In this document: piece by piece, positions 54,271 through 64,000 of the stretch
How the letters are laid out: the number at the start of each line of letters is the position of its first letter
How positions within the stretch are numbered: the first letter of the stretch is position 1
Assembly: GCF_019976975.1 (NCBI RefSeq)
Contig: NZ_AP024630.1
Span: 2,728,001 to 2,792,000 of the forward strand
Length of the DNA stretch: 64,000 nucleotides
Origin: Arthrobacter sp. NtRootA1
Lineage (GTDB): Bacteria > Actinomycetota > Actinomycetes > Actinomycetales > Micrococcaceae
Direction of reading: 5' to 3'
Notes under the pieces: generated by a model
The model's input: the letters and a program-made list of their open reading frames with translations, nothing else
The model's database searches: none
What the model was told of the DNA's origin: nothing
Made by a program: the position numbers and the translations under genes

Positions 54271-55200
54271 CTACTTGACGCCGAGGATGTCAACGACGAA
54301 TACGAGATCGCCCTTGGCTTCACCCTGTCCAGCCGCGCCGTAAGCAAGGTCCTGCGGGATTACCAGAAGGACGCGGGAGCCCACCGTCTTGCCTTCCAGG
54401 CCTTGGGTCCAGCCCTTGATGACACCGGAAAGCGCGAAGCTTGCTGTCTGCCCCCGGTCAAAGCTCGAATCGAACTTCTGGCCGCCTACAAGATTGACGC
54501 CTACGTAATTCACCGTGAGCGTGTCTGTGGCCTTAACAGCAGCGCCGGAGCCCTTGATCAGGTCCTGTGCGATAAGTTCCTTCGGAGCGGCTGCGCCGTC
54601 AACGGAGATCTGCGGGATGCCTTTGTCGTCTTCCTTCACGGTGGGGAGCCCAGCCGGAGGAGTGACGGTCTCACCTTCCGGCTTCGACAGGACCGGAGCT
54701 GCTTCCTTAGCTGAAAGCAGCTTGAAAACCACCAACTGCGTAGAGCCGGCTGCCGCGCCCGTAGCTGCCGAACCCGGCGCAGCGAACGCGATGTGGGAAC
54801 CGATCTTGGCGCCAACAATGGCGTTGTAGATCAGCTCGTTGCCCTTCTTAAGCTCGTCATTCAGCTCAATGGGCTGGGGGCCATTCTTGTAGACGTCTTC
54901 AACGGTCTTGCCGTCATTGCCATCCACCGCGATGTATGCGAGCTCGGCAACCTGGCCGGCCTTGATACGCTCGCCATTGCCTTCGCTGACTACCTTGATA
55001 GTGGGTTCAGCGACGGTGAGCGGCTTGGTGAAGTCCAGACCAGGGGCCTTGTCATCTCCGTTGTCCGTCACCTTCACGGAATCGAGTTTGGAGACATCGC
55101 CGGATGACTGGCTGGTGGGCTCGGCGGCTGGCGTGCCCCCGCCTCCACACGCAGTGATGAGCAGCAGGGCAGGAAGAAGAATTGCTAGGAGTCGGCGCAC
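54271..55200 (-). CDS. FKBP-type isomerase lipoprotein
   Basis: 309 aa from GTG 55200. Signal peptide plus lipobox (LAILLPALLLITACGGGG, Cys ~18) place it on the outer face of the membrane. The C-terminal half is an FKBP domain (LTVNYVGVNLVGGQKFDSSF, SGVIKGWTQGLEGKTVGSRV). The N-terminal half looks like a degenerate FKBP-like module (LAYIAVDGNDGKTVEDVYK). Probably folds exported proteins. Confidence 0.88.
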   Translation of the reverse strand: MRRLLAILLPALLLITACGGGGTPAAEPTSQSSGDVSKLDSVKVTDNGDDKAPGLDFTKPLTVAEPTIKVVSEGNGERIKAGQVAELAYIAVDGNDGKTVEDVYKNGPQPIELNDELKKGNELIYNAIVGAKIGSHIAFAAPGSAATGAAAGSTQLVVFKLLSAKEAAPVLSKPEGETVTPPAGLPTVKEDDKGIPQISVDGAAAPKELIAQDLIKGSGAAVKATDTLTVNYVGVNLVGGQKFDSSFDRGQTASFALSGVIKGWTQGLEGKTVGSRVLLVIPQDLAYGAAGQGEAKGDLVFVVDILGVK

Positions 55201-55328
55201 AAAAAAGACACTTTCGTCGGGGCAAAGGACACTCGGAAAGGCGCATGGCAGATCCAAGGCAATGGCCTCTTGGAAAGAGGCCACAGTCCAGAATAGCCGG
55301 TGAAGCTGGGAGTCCGCTCAGAAAGCCG

Positions 55329-56693
55329 TTAGCCCATGGAGTCCAGGAGCGCATCAACGCGGTCGTCCACGCTGCGGAAGGGGTCCTTGCACAGGATCGT
55401 CTGATGTGCGCGGTCGTTGAGCTTCAAGTGCACCCAGTCCACCGTGTAGTCGCGTCCGAGTTCCTGCGCCCTCCGGACGAAGTCTCCCCGCAGCTTGGCC
55501 CTGGTTGTCTGGGGAGGAGTGTCCACGGCATCTTTGATCTCGGTTTCGGGGACCAAACGCCGTGCGGCATCCCGTGATTGCAGCAGGAAGAAGAGGCCGC
55601 GCTGGCGCGAAATGTCGTGGTAGGTGAGATCCAGCTGGGCAATGCGTGGCGAGTCCAGGCTGAGGTCGTGCCGACGCATGTAACTGTCCATCAGCTTCTT
55701 CTTGATGGCCCAGTCCACCTCGGTGTCGATGGTGCTGGTATCGCCGCTTTCAATCGCGTCCAGAGTCCGCTCCCAGAGATCGAGAATAAGGGGGACGTGG
55801 GCATTGTGCGCGCCGTTCGCGGCGACGAACTCTGTCACCTTTGCCAGGTACTCACGCTGGATATCGAGCGCCGAAAGCTGCCTGCCGTTTGCCAGGCGGA
55901 CCAAGGCGCTGCCCGTGAGGTCATGCGAAATTTCCCGGATGCTCCGGATCGGGTTTTCCATCCGCATGTCCCGCATTATCACCCCTGCCTCGATCATGCG
56001 CAGGATGAGGTCCACCGTGCCCACTTTGAGGAGCGCGGAGGTTTCGGACATGTTGGAATCACCCACGATCACATGAAGCCGACGGTAGAACTCTGCATCG
56101 GCATGCGGCTCGTCACGGGTGTTGATAATGGGGCGTGACCTGGTGGTGGCAGAGGACACGCCTTCCCAGATATGGTCCGCCCGCTGTGAAAAGGCGAACG
56201 TTGCACCGTGGGGCGTCTTCAGAACTTTGCCCGCTCCCGCGATGAGCTGCCGGGTCACCAGGAACGGGATGAGGATCTCGGCCAGCCTGGAGAACTCACC
56301 CCGGCGGGGTATGAGGTAATTCTCGTGGCTGCCGTAGGAGTTTCCGGCGGAGTCGGTGTTGTTCTTGAAGAGGTAAACCGTGCCGTTGAAACCCTCCGCG
56401 GCCAGGCGGGCCTGGGCCTCATCGACGAGGTCGTCCAGGATGAGCTCGCCGGCGCGGTCGTGGGCGATCAGTTGCGCGAGGTCGTCGCATTCTGCGGTGG
56501 CGTATTCCGGGTGCGAACCAACGTCCAGATACAGGCGTGAACCGTTGGTCAGGAAGACGTTGGAAGACCTGCCCCAGCTCACCACTTTGCGGAACAAATA
56601 GCGGGCCACTTCTTCGGGGGCCAAAGGACGTGAGTCGGGGCTGGAATAGGAAATCCCAAACTCCGTCTCGATGCCGAATATGCGTTTGTCCAT
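55329..56693 (-). CDS. pafA: Pup-protein ligase PafA
   Basis: 454 aa, ATG 56693, usual length. [17 protein letters not shown] gives the GxETEFG ATP/Mg motif; [20 protein letters not shown] and [20 protein letters not shown] are family hallmarks. Uses ATP to link the C-terminal Glu of Pup to substrate lysines. Its start is 1 base after the prcA stop. Dop at 58635 is its paralogue. Confidence 0.96.
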   Translation of the reverse strand: MDKRIFGIETEFGISYSSPDSRPLAPEEVARYLFRKVVSWGRSSNVFLTNGSRLYLDVGSHPEYATAECDDLAQLIAHDRAGELILDDLVDEAQARLAAEGFNGTVYLFKNNTDSAGNSYGSHENYLIPRRGEFSRLAEILIPFLVTRQLIAGAGKVLKTPHGATFAFSQRADHIWEGVSSATTRSRPIINTRDEPHADAEFYRRLHVIVGDSNMSETSALLKVGTVDLILRMIEAGVIMRDMRMENPIRSIREISHDLTGSALVRLANGRQLSALDIQREYLAKVTEFVAANGAHNAHVPLILDLWERTLDAIESGDTSTIDTEVDWAIKKKLMDSYMRRHDLSLDSPRIAQLDLTYHDISRQRGLFFLLQSRDAARRLVPETEIKDAVDTPPQTTRAKLRGDFVRRAQELGRDYTVDWVHLKLNDRAHQTILCKDPFRSVDDRVDALLDSMG

Positions 56694-56694
56694 C

Positions 56695-57402
56695 TCAAGC
56701 CTCCTCTGTGAGCAGCTGTGTCATGTCCTCGGGACCCAGACGCCGGAAAGCCCGGCGGGAACCCCGGTGACTCTCCGAAGCGCGGTCCAGAACGGCGGCT
56801 TCGACGGCGGTCGCCGGGAGGGCGTCGGCTTCCTTATCTGTCGCCAAAGCGCGCAAAGCCAATCTCATGGCCCCTGCAAAACCAAGCTCGGGCTCCCAAG
56901 CCCCGCTTACGACGTCGGAAATCTGATCGGCAAGTCCACCCATCACCACGAAGCCGTTCTCATCGGCAATCGAACCATCAAAGGTGAGCCGGTACAGGTG
57001 GTCCTGCTCCTGCGCCAGGCCGACTTCAGCCACCGCCAGTTCCACTTCGAACGGCTTTTGTTCGGCGGTGAACACGGCGCCGAGGCTCTGCGCGTAGACG
57101 CTTGCCAATCCCCGGGCGGTCACGTCTTCGCGGTCGTACGAGTAGCCGCGGACGTCCGCGTACCGTACCCCAGCCTGCCTGAGGCTTTCGAACTCGTTGT
57201 ACTTGCCCACTGCCGCGAACGCGATTTTGTCGTAGATCTCGCCGATTTTGTGCAGCGAAGGTGACGGGTTCTCAGCAATCAGTGCGATGCCATCGGCGCA
57301 ACTGATCACCACTACGGAACGTCCGCGCGCAATGCCCTTCCGTGCGAAGTCCGCACGGTCCTTCATCAGCTGTTCGGGCGAGACATAAAACTGCTGCGTC
57401 AT
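56695..57402 (-). CDS. prcA: 20S proteasome alpha subunit
   Basis: 235 aa from ATG 57402. [20 protein letters not shown] and [20 protein letters not shown] are PrcA features. It lacks the N-terminal active-site Thr. Alpha rings gate the core and bind Arc/Mpa. Its ATG lies 1 base after the prcB stop, so tightly coupled. Confidence 0.95.
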   Translation of the reverse strand: MTQQFYVSPEQLMKDRADFARKGIARGRSVVVISCADGIALIAENPSPSLHKIGEIYDKIAFAAVGKYNEFESLRQAGVRYADVRGYSYDREDVTARGLASVYAQSLGAVFTAEQKPFEVELAVAEVGLAQEQDHLYRLTFDGSIADENGFVVMGGLADQISDVVSGAWEPELGFAGAMRLALRALATDKEADALPATAVEAAVLDRASESHRGSRRAFRRLGPEDMTQLLTEEA

Positions 57403-57403
57403 G

Positions 57404-58213
57404 TCAGGCCTCCCGTCCGGCGATGGCACGGGATTCGACGATGGCACCGGCTATCGCCGCCAGGTCCCGTTCAGGTACCCGGCGATTACCGGCACGGTTG
57501 ACCGTGTAAACCACTGGCCAGAGTTGGCGGACGGGGTCCGGGCCGCCTGTCGCGGAGTCGTCGTCCGCGGCGTCATAGAGGGCCTCCACCGCGACGGCCA
57601 CGGCTTGTTCTTCCGTGAGATTGGGCTTCCAAAGCTTTTTCAGCGCTCCCCGCGCAAAAACAGAACCGGAACCCACGGAGTGGTGTTCCTGTTCTTCGTA
57701 GCGTCCACCCGTGACGTCGTAGGAGAAAAGCCGCCCGGTGGCTGACACGTGGTCGAAACCGGCGAACAACGGAATCACCGCCATTCCCTGCATCGCCATG
57801 GGCAGGTTGCCCCGGATCATGGCGCCTAAACGGTTCGCTTTGCCAACCAGGCTGAGGAGGGTGCCCTCAATCTTTTCGTAGTGTTCAAGTTCCACCTGGA
57901 AGAGCCGGGTGATGTCGATGGCCAGGCCAGCTGTCCCGGCAATACCCAAAACCGAATACTGGTCCGCGGGAAAGACCTTCTCAATGTGCCGGCTGGCGAT
58001 CACGTTTCCCATGGTTGCCCGCCGGTCCCCCGCCATCAGCACGCCGCCGGCATACGTCAAGGCGACGATGGTGGTTGCGTGCGGCGAGGACGGTACGGTG
58101 CCGGCCGGCAACGTTTGGTTGAAAGGAAGGAGTTCGGGACGCGAGCGTTGAAGGTGCTCCGTGAATGAAGACGTTGCCTGGGTGGCCAGGGGGCCGGTTG
58201 ATGGGTCCTGCAT
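57404..58213 (-). CDS. prcB: 20S proteasome beta subunit
   Basis: 269 aa from ATG 58213. A 46-residue propeptide ends SSPHA before [20 protein letters not shown], so the mature nucleophile is Thr47. Lys in GDRR region and Asp in the fold follow the Ntn-hydrolase plan. The residue before the cleavage is Ala rather than the more common Gly. Forms the proteolytic rings. Confidence 0.95.
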   Translation of the reverse strand: MQDPSTGPLATQATSSFTEHLQRSRPELLPFNQTLPAGTVPSSPHATTIVALTYAGGVLMAGDRRATMGNVIASRHIEKVFPADQYSVLGIAGTAGLAIDITRLFQVELEHYEKIEGTLLSLVGKANRLGAMIRGNLPMAMQGMAVIPLFAGFDHVSATGRLFSYDVTGGRYEEQEHHSVGSGSVFARGALKKLWKPNLTEEQAVAVAVEALYDAADDDSATGGPDPVRQLWPVVYTVNRAGNRRVPERDLAAIAGAIVESRAIAGREA

Positions 58214-58293
58214 TGCTGCACTCCTTCGACTCTGCATTCCGATGCCCGGCGGCCTCGCGCCAGCCGGGCAGTACATGGTTTGTCCGGGTCCGC

Positions 58294-58497
58294 TTACTGG
58301 CCGCCCTTTTGGACGAAGGCCCTGACGAACTCTTCAGCGTTGGATTCCAGGACGCCATCGATTTCATCGAGGAGATCGTCCACACCTTGCGTGGCGTCCG
58401 AGGCCTGGGCTTCGGGTGCTGCCGGTGGTGCCTCCGGGACGTCTACTTCGGTCTCGGTGTCCCGTGACTGCGGTTGCTGCTGCTCCTGAGCTGCCAT
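58294..58497 (-). CDS. pup: prokaryotic ubiquitin-like protein Pup
   Basis: 67 aa from ATG 58497. Acidic and disordered, with a helical C-terminal half ([20 protein letters not shown]) and end VQKGGQ. The terminal Gln must be deamidated by Dop to Glu before PafA can use it. Lies between dop and prcB, 80 bases from prcB. Confidence 0.96.
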   Translation of the reverse strand: MAAQEQQQPQSRDTETEVDVPEAPPAAPEAQASDATQGVDDLLDEIDGVLESNAEEFVRAFVQKGGQ

Positions 58498-58634
58498 TTC
58501 TTTCTCCCTACTGTCAGTCCCCGTTTGTGGGGACTTCCTACTGCCATATTGCCACGCCGTGGGCTGCTGCGCCCGGCTTTGCCGGGGCACCATTTTTCCT
58601 GTGCCTGAACGCCACAGTCCCGGGACTGAACGCG

Positions 58635-60308
58635 TCAGTCCTTGGGCGGCGGCGGCTTCTGGCCCAGCAATTCGGCCAGGAACGAGCCTGCCTCCTTATG
58701 CCGGTCAAAGAGGGCTCCTGTGAGTGCCCGGGTGCCCCGCAACGGCTCGCGCGTGGGAACACGCTGCAATTTCCCCAGTCCCGGAACATCGAAGATGACG
58801 GAGTCCCAACTGGCACCGACAACATCTTTGCCGAAGCTTGAGACGCACCGTCCGCGGAAATACGCGCGAGTATCCGACGGCGGTTCACCCACCGCCCTGG
58901 CGATGTCGGCGTCGTCGACGATCCGGATCATCCTGTCCCTGGACAGCATCCTGTAGTAGAGGCCCTTCTCCGGCCGGATATCGGACCATTGGAGATCCAC
59001 CAGCCCGAGCCTGGCATCGTCCCAGCCAAGGCCGTCCCGGTTCCGGTACCCCTCAAGAAGGGACTTCTTGGCTACCCACTCCACGGATGACGCCGCAGCA
59101 GCGGGGTCGCTGCCCAGCAGTGACAGGGTGGACTCCCAGCGCTCAAGGACGCCATGCGTGTGCCCGTCGCCAGTGACGGAATCGGCAACTCCGGTCTCCT
59201 GCGCCAGCTTTGCGGCGGCTTCGTAGTACATCCACTGGATGTCCAGGGCTGTCACCCTGCGTCCGTCCAGCAGTCTTACGGTAGTGGCCAGGGTTGTGTC
59301 ATGACTGATGGCCTGCAGCGCCTGAACGGGTTCATGGACTTCGATGCGGGGTGCCTGGCCAGCTTCAATGAGGCTGAGAACCATGGCCGTGGTGCCGAAC
59401 TTCAGGTAGTTGGAAACCTGGCTGAGGTTCGCATCGCCGATAATGACGTGAAGCCGCCGGTACTTATCCGCCGTCGCGTGGGGCTCGTCCCGGGTGTTGA
59501 TGATGGGGCGTCGGATAGTGGTTTCAAGGCCCACCTCAGCCTCGAAGAAGTCTGCCCGTTGGCTGATCTGGTAACCGGCCGTGGAACTGTCCTGTCCGAT
59601 CCCCACACGTCCGGCCCCACAAATCACCTGCCGGGACACGAAGAATGGTGTGAGCCCCCGGATGATGTCGCCAAAGGGTACTGAACGGGGCATGAGGTAG
59701 TTCTCGTGCGAGCCATAGGACACTGATTTGTTGTCAGTATTGTTCTTGTAGAGATTGATCGGCGGAAGGCTGGTGTCTGCCGCCACTTTCCGCACCGTGG
59801 CAAGTGCGACGAGATCGCCGGCTGCGTCCCAGGCCACTGCATCCCGTGGGTTGGTGACTTCAGGGCTTGAGTATTCCGGGTGTGCATGGTCCACGTAAAG
59901 GCGCGCGCCGTTCCCGAGGACCATGTTCATGAGGAGCGAACCGGATTCGTCCTGGCCGTCCAGTTCCAGTTCCTGGCGGCCATACGCCAACGCCACTGCC
60001 TCGGCGTCGAGCACTGGCGGCTGGTCAGTCAACTGGCTGGGATCGGCGGACGCCCGGTCAACGGTCCAACCGCGGGCATCGTGTAAAGGTTCTTCGTCCG
60101 TGTAGTCCCAACGGGTTTCCGCTCCCCCGGCGGCACGTTGGCGCGTGACCGTGGCATAGGCCTGGATGATCCGGGCGGACATCATGGTGGCGTTCGCCCC
60201 GGGCGCCGATGGCGCATGGATTCCGTACTCGGTTTCGGAACCCATGACGCGCATCGCGCCACCTACAGGCAACCTTTCCCCGGGCACACCCTCGGTTTTG
60301 GCCGTCAC
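58635..60308 (-). CDS. dop: Pup deamidase/depupylase Dop
   Basis: 557 aa from GTG 60308, overlapping the arc stop as GTGA; ATG 60254 gives a shorter form. [20 protein letters not shown] is the motif, with the Dop-specific loop insertion following. [20 protein letters not shown] and [20 protein letters not shown] parallel PafA. Deamidates Pup Gln and removes Pup from substrates. Confidence 0.95.
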   Translation of the reverse strand: MTAKTEGVPGERLPVGGAMRVMGSETEYGIHAPSAPGANATMMSARIIQAYATVTRQRAAGGAETRWDYTDEEPLHDARGWTVDRASADPSQLTDQPPVLDAEAVALAYGRQELELDGQDESGSLLMNMVLGNGARLYVDHAHPEYSSPEVTNPRDAVAWDAAGDLVALATVRKVAADTSLPPINLYKNNTDNKSVSYGSHENYLMPRSVPFGDIIRGLTPFFVSRQVICGAGRVGIGQDSSTAGYQISQRADFFEAEVGLETTIRRPIINTRDEPHATADKYRRLHVIIGDANLSQVSNYLKFGTTAMVLSLIEAGQAPRIEVHEPVQALQAISHDTTLATTVRLLDGRRVTALDIQWMYYEAAAKLAQETGVADSVTGDGHTHGVLERWESTLSLLGSDPAAAASSVEWVAKKSLLEGYRNRDGLGWDDARLGLVDLQWSDIRPEKGLYYRMLSRDRMIRIVDDADIARAVGEPPSDTRAYFRGRCVSSFGKDVVGASWDSVIFDVPGLGKLQRVPTREPLRGTRALTGALFDRHKEAGSFLAELLGQKPPPPKD

Positions 60309-62116
60309 AGGTACTGACCCGTGTTGGCTGTGGTCTCGATGGATTTGCCAGGTTCCTGGCCGGCCTTGCCTTGCACGATCGTACGGATGTACGTGATCCG
60401 TTCACCCTTCTTCCCTGAGATTCTTGCCCAGTCGTCAGGGTTTGTGGTGTTGGGCATGTCCTCATGCTCCCGGAATTCATCCACCACTGCACGCAGCAGG
60501 TGATCGATCCGCAGACCCTTCTGATGGTTGGTCAGCAGGTCCTTGATGGCGTACTTCTTAGCCCTGTCCACGACGTTCTGAACCACGGCGCCGGAGTTGA
60601 AATCCTTGAAGTAAAGCATTTCCGTATCACCGTTGGCGTACGTGACTTCAAGGTATTCGTTCGACTTCTCGGTGGAGTACATTGCCTCCACGGTGCGCTG
60701 GATCATGGCGTCGACAGTGGCCTGGACGTCCCCGCCGTACTCCGCCAGATCCTGTGCATGGAAGGGAAGGTCGGTGGTGATGTACTTGCCAAAGATATCT
60801 GCAGCGGCTTCGGCATCGGGTCGCTGGATCTTGACCTTTACGTCAAGGCGGCCTGGCCGGAGGATCGCGGGATCGATCATGTCCTCGCGGTTTGAGGCAC
60901 CAATAACGATCACGTTGTCCAATCGCTCCACCCCATCAATCTCGCTCAGCAGCTGCGGGACGATGGTGGTTTCGACATCGGAGGATACGCCAGTTCCACG
61001 GGTGCGGAACAGCGAATCCATTTCATCGAAGAAAACCACTACAGGGCTGCCATCGGACGCTTTTTCCCGGGCACGGGAGAAGATCAGCCGAATGTGCCGT
61101 TCGGTTTCGCCGACGTACTTGTCCAGGAGCTCAGGGCCCTTGATATTGAGGAAGTAGCTCTTGAGGTCGGTGTTGCCTGCGCGCTCAGCGGCACGGGCTG
61201 CCAGGGAATTGGCCACCGCCTTTGCGATAAGGGTCTTGCCGCAACCTGGCGGACCGTAGAGGAGGATGCCTTTGGGCGCCTTGAGCCCGTGTTCCCGGTA
61301 CAGGTCCGGATGCAGGAACGGGAGTTCTACAGCATCTCGGATCTGTTCAATTTGGGGACCAAGGCCGCCGATGTCCTGGTAGGTGATGTCCGGAACTTCT
61401 TCCAGGACAAGGTTCTCCACCTCAGCGCGCGGGACTTTCTCCAGTGCATAGCCGGTGCGCGAATCCAGGGATAGTGCGTCTCCTACCTTCAGGTGCACGT
61501 TTTGCAACGCCCCGGAAAGGCGGACTACGCGTTCCTCGTCCGCACGGCCAACCACCAACGCACGGTCTTTGCCCAGCAACTCCTTGAGCGTAACGAGTTC
61601 ACCTGCCCGTTCGTAGCCAAGCCCGGCAACCACCAGCAGTGCCTCATTCAAGAGGACTTCCTGACCAACGGCGAGTTGGTTGACATTTACCAGCGGGCTG
61701 ATGCCAACACGCATCTTGCGGCCTGCATTGAAAATGTCCACGGATTCCTCCGTGGCCGCCTGCCCGGAACTTCCCGGCGCCGGCTGCCTGCGGGGGTTGA
61801 TCTGAACCACTGTTCCGAAGCTGTAGGGCGGTTGCCCTTCCTGCTCCAAAGCACCCTTCAAACGGAGGATCTCGCTCTTCGCCGTTTCAAGCATGCTGAC
61901 GAGCTTGCTGTTGTTCTGGGTGGCGGCAGCAAGCTGGCGGTCGATGTGGCGAAGCTTGTCCCGAAGGATGTTGATCTGGCGTTCGGCCACGGTCAATTCA
62001 CTGGATGGGTCGGGCGGCTGGATGGCGGCAAGCCTCCGGTTCGCTGCCTCTTCAGCAGCGGCGTTAGCTTCCTCCGGCGTCGGCCGTCCAATGTCGTTGT
62101 TGTTCGACGTATCCAC
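60305..62116 (-). CDS. arc: proteasome-activating ATPase Arc/Mpa
   Basis: 603 aa, ATG 62116. An N-terminal coiled coil ([40 protein letters not shown]) captures Pup. Then two OB domains and an AAA domain: Walker [16 protein letters not shown], Walker [12 protein letters not shown]. The C-terminus GQYL has the Tyr that docks into and gates the 20S core. Unfolds pupylated proteins. Confidence 0.96.
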   Translation of the reverse strand: MDTSNNNDIGRPTPEEANAAAEEAANRRLAAIQPPDPSSELTVAERQINILRDKLRHIDRQLAAATQNNSKLVSMLETAKSEILRLKGALEQEGQPPYSFGTVVQINPRRQPAPGSSGQAATEESVDIFNAGRKMRVGISPLVNVNQLAVGQEVLLNEALLVVAGLGYERAGELVTLKELLGKDRALVVGRADEERVVRLSGALQNVHLKVGDALSLDSRTGYALEKVPRAEVENLVLEEVPDITYQDIGGLGPQIEQIRDAVELPFLHPDLYREHGLKAPKGILLYGPPGCGKTLIAKAVANSLAARAAERAGNTDLKSYFLNIKGPELLDKYVGETERHIRLIFSRAREKASDGSPVVVFFDEMDSLFRTRGTGVSSDVETTIVPQLLSEIDGVERLDNVIVIGASNREDMIDPAILRPGRLDVKVKIQRPDAEAAADIFGKYITTDLPFHAQDLAEYGGDVQATVDAMIQRTVEAMYSTEKSNEYLEVTYANGDTEMLYFKDFNSGAVVQNVVDRAKKYAIKDLLTNHQKGLRIDHLLRAVVDEFREHEDMPNTTNPDDWARISGKKGERITYIRTIVQGKAGQEPGKSIETTANTGQYL

Positions 62117-62212
62117 GATTCATCAGCCCCTTCCTGCGCTTAAGAAGACCTTAGTCCCGAAAAGCTCAGGGTGCTGTGTGACATCCGGAATGCGGACCCT
62201 ATTGTGACCTTT

Positions 62213-63301
62213 TCAGTTTGTGACCGGGGGGTCGTCCTGGACGTTGGTTCCGGCGATGGCATCACGTGCGGCGCGCCGGAGTTTCTTATCCGATACGGCA
62301 CGCTCCCCTACTGCTCCCGGAGTCCAGGCGTTCAGGTCTTCCTCGCTGAATTCGGTCTTGGATGGGCGCCGTTTGACGGATATTCCAGTGACGCCGTCGG
62401 CGAGCCGCCTGGTGACCAGGAGGAATCCCGTGTGGGCCACCATGCGGTGGTCCGGGCGCACTGCGAGTCCTTCAAGGTGCCAGCCGCGGACCATGGATTC
62501 CCAGGCATCGGGCTCGGTGAAGCGTCCGTCAGCCCTGATGGCCTCGGCCGTGCGGGAAAGTTGCGTCACCGTGGCCACGTAATTGATCCAGACGCCACCT
62601 GGGGCCAGAACCGTTGCCACTGCGTCAAGGCACTCCCAGGGAGCAAGCATGTCCAGTACTACACGGTCTACGGAGCCGGGCGCCTCGGTGCGGACCACTT
62701 CTTCCTGGAAGTCACCCAGGGAGATCTGCCAAGCGGGGTGCGGGCCACCGAAAATCGTCTCCACATTCCCCCGGGCGATATCCGCGAATTCTTCCCGACG
62801 CTCAAAGGAATGGAGGTAGCCGCCGTCGCCTACTGCACGGAGCAAGGAAATGGACAGCGCACCGGAGCCCACGCCGGCTTCAACAACACGCGCACCGGGG
62901 AAGATATCTGCCATCGTGACAATCTGGCCGGCATCCTTCGGATAGACAACCGCCGCACCGCGAGGCATGGACAGCACGAAGTCCGAGAGGAGGGGACGCA
63001 GCGTTTGGTACTGCTGGCCGATGTTATTGCTGACTACCGAACCATCAACCTTGCCGATTATTTCGTCGTGGTTCAGGAACCCGCGGTGGGTATGAAAAGC
63101 TCCCCCCACCTCAAGCGTGATGGTGTTCATCCGGCCACGCTCATCGGTGAGCTGCACCCGCTCGCCCACACGGAAAGGCCCACGGCGCCGGGCTGCCCCG
63201 GTTGGTTGCGTGGCAGTGTCAGTAGCTGGCTTGTCGATGCCGGTGTCCGCACCCGTGACAGTGCCTGCGCTTGTCTCAGCCGCGGCGGTTTCGCTGCTCA
63301 T
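62213..63301 (-). CDS. trmI: tRNA (adenine-N1)-methyltransferase TrmI
   Basis: 362 aa, ATG 63301. SAM motif VVEAGVGSGALSISLLRAVG, substrate motif LDMLAPWECLDAVATVLAPG and the N-terminal GPFRVGERVQLTDERGR are typical of TrmI, which makes m1A58 in tRNA. The first 30 residues are a Thr/Ala-rich extension, so the start is a little uncertain. First gene upstream of arc, the usual order. Confidence 0.92.
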   Translation of the reverse strand: MSSETAAAETSAGTVTGADTGIDKPATDTATQPTGAARRRGPFRVGERVQLTDERGRMNTITLEVGGAFHTHRGFLNHDEIIGKVDGSVVSNNIGQQYQTLRPLLSDFVLSMPRGAAVVYPKDAGQIVTMADIFPGARVVEAGVGSGALSISLLRAVGDGGYLHSFERREEFADIARGNVETIFGGPHPAWQISLGDFQEEVVRTEAPGSVDRVVLDMLAPWECLDAVATVLAPGGVWINYVATVTQLSRTAEAIRADGRFTEPDAWESMVRGWHLEGLAVRPDHRMVAHTGFLLVTRRLADGVTGISVKRRPSKTEFSEEDLNAWTPGAVGERAVSDKKLRRAARDAIAGTNVQDDPPVTN

Positions 63302-63410
63302 GTGGTGTTCCTCGCTCCTTGCGGCTGGGCCGCCATGTGTTGCTGCCGTATGGGCACCGAAATCTATGGTTTGTTCTACTGACCGGCACGTAACTCTACC
63401 GGCAAGGGGG

Positions 63411-64000
63411 TCAGGCGCGCCCGCTGCCCCGTGCTTCTTTACCTGTTATCGCTGTCACTACCGCCTGTTGGCGGAGCAACCCGGTCACGGTTCCGTTGTG
63501 GTCCACCACAGCGTATTCGCCACCCTCCAGCCGCGCCAGATACTGGATCAGCTCCTGGCCCTTGGACCATTCCGGGACGTAGGCGCCGGCAGCGAGGGCA
63601 TGCGCTACGGCGGTGACCGGCGTCGTCGCTGTGGCTTCGGGAGGAACCGCGGCAACCGCGCCCGGGTCCACCACTCCCTGGGGTTTTCCGTCAGGACCGC
63701 AAATTACGACGGCGGGACTCCCGGCAGGTGATACCAGCAGGATGTCCGCCACAGTAGCCGCGTTCGGGAGGCCGACTGCGGGCTCCGCCAGCCCGGCCGC
63801 GCTCACCAGGTAAAGGCGGCTGCGGAGTTTTGCATGGTGGATTGAGCTCGATGCGCCCATCCACAGGAAACCGCAAACAAGGACGGTGATGAGCATGAGG
63901 CTGATGTCCAGGGGCGCTCCGCTGAGGAAGGGCACTGCGATGAACCAAATGACAAGTGCGGCGACGATGACACGGCCTGACCATCCTGCCGCTATGGTTC
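63411..64000 (-). CDS. M50 site-2 protease-like, C-terminal part
   Basis: Open to the right edge, so only the last ~196 residues are visible. Hydrophobic helices (RVIVAALVIWFIAVPFLSGA, ISLMLITVLVCGFLWMGASS) are followed by a soluble CBS-like region (ADILLVSPAGSPAVVICGPD, YAVVDHNGTVTGLLRQQAVV). This matches the C-terminus of M50 rhomboid/site-2 type metalloproteases that sit upstream of trmI in related actinobacteria. The HExxH motif would be outside the window. Confidence 0.7.
   Translation of the reverse strand, partial: TIAAGWSGRVIVAALVIWFIAVPFLSGAPLDISLMLITVLVCGFLWMGASSSIHHAKLRSRLYLVSAAGLAEPAVGLPNAATVADILLVSPAGSPAVVICGPDGKPQGVVDPGAVAAVPPEATATTPVTAVAHALAAGAYVPEWSKGQELIQYLARLEGGEYAVVDHNGTVTGLLRQQAVVTAITGKEARGSGRA

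Overview
The window looks like a high-GC actinobacterial chromosome, most likely Arthrobacter/Paenarthrobacter or a close Micrococcaceae relative. The evidence is a complete Pup-proteasome locus with a naturally fused pafBC, rbpA, a polyprenol-phosphate mannosyltransferase, frequent GTG starts and strong codon bias. No rRNA, tRNA or CRISPR array was recognised.

Region 1 (1-10.1 kb) is a catabolic and regulatory block. On the minus strand lie a StyA-like FAD monooxygenase (cut by the window edge), an SDR dehydrogenase, a luciferase-like flavin monooxygenase and a flavin reductase. Two AraC-type regulators accompany them. Two homologous mini-ORFs (46 and 28 aa) sit directly upstream of the StyA-like gene and of the SDR gene; I recognise no described family for them. 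Next come a RibD-C reductase, two PhnB-like VOC proteins and a double-domain Lrp regulator beside a palindromic operator.

Region 2 (11.05-14.93 kb) is a mobile element bounded by a perfect 29-bp direct repeat. It carries a frameshifted tyrosine recombinase, an HTH protein, a zinc-ribbon recombinase-like protein and one cargo gene.

Region 3 (15-30.5 kb) is accessory DNA rich in small and broken genes: VCBS-repeat surface proteins (one whole, two fragments), an ECF sigma/CU044_5270 pair plus a remnant of the second gene, small membrane proteins, GNATs, barstar and a broken DUF7660-like gene. Ten copies of a short palindromic repeat built around GGATC are spread over 20.1-28.7 kb. They mostly separate single minus-strand genes, giving a cassette-like layout. 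Several frameshifts here fit loss of one base in a G/C run, whereas the core genes to the right are intact.

Region 4 (30.6-47.1 kb) holds a HAD lipoprotein, a UvrA-like ABC ATPase, a type III PKS/methyltransferase/FAD-hydroxylase operon, peptide deformylase, an S9 peptidase, an RlmA-like methyltransferase, NfeD plus SPFH, rbpA, ppm and an amidohydrolase.

Region 5 (47.1-64 kb) runs entirely on the minus strand. In transcription order it is an M50 protease (cut by the edge), trmI, arc/mpa, dop, pup, prcB, prcA, pafA, two FKBP isomerases, pafBC, a small membrane protein, tatA, tatC and a Ski2-like helicase. Arc, Dop, Pup, PafA and PrcBA together tag, untag, unfold and degrade proteins. PafBC is the linked DNA-damage transcription regulator.
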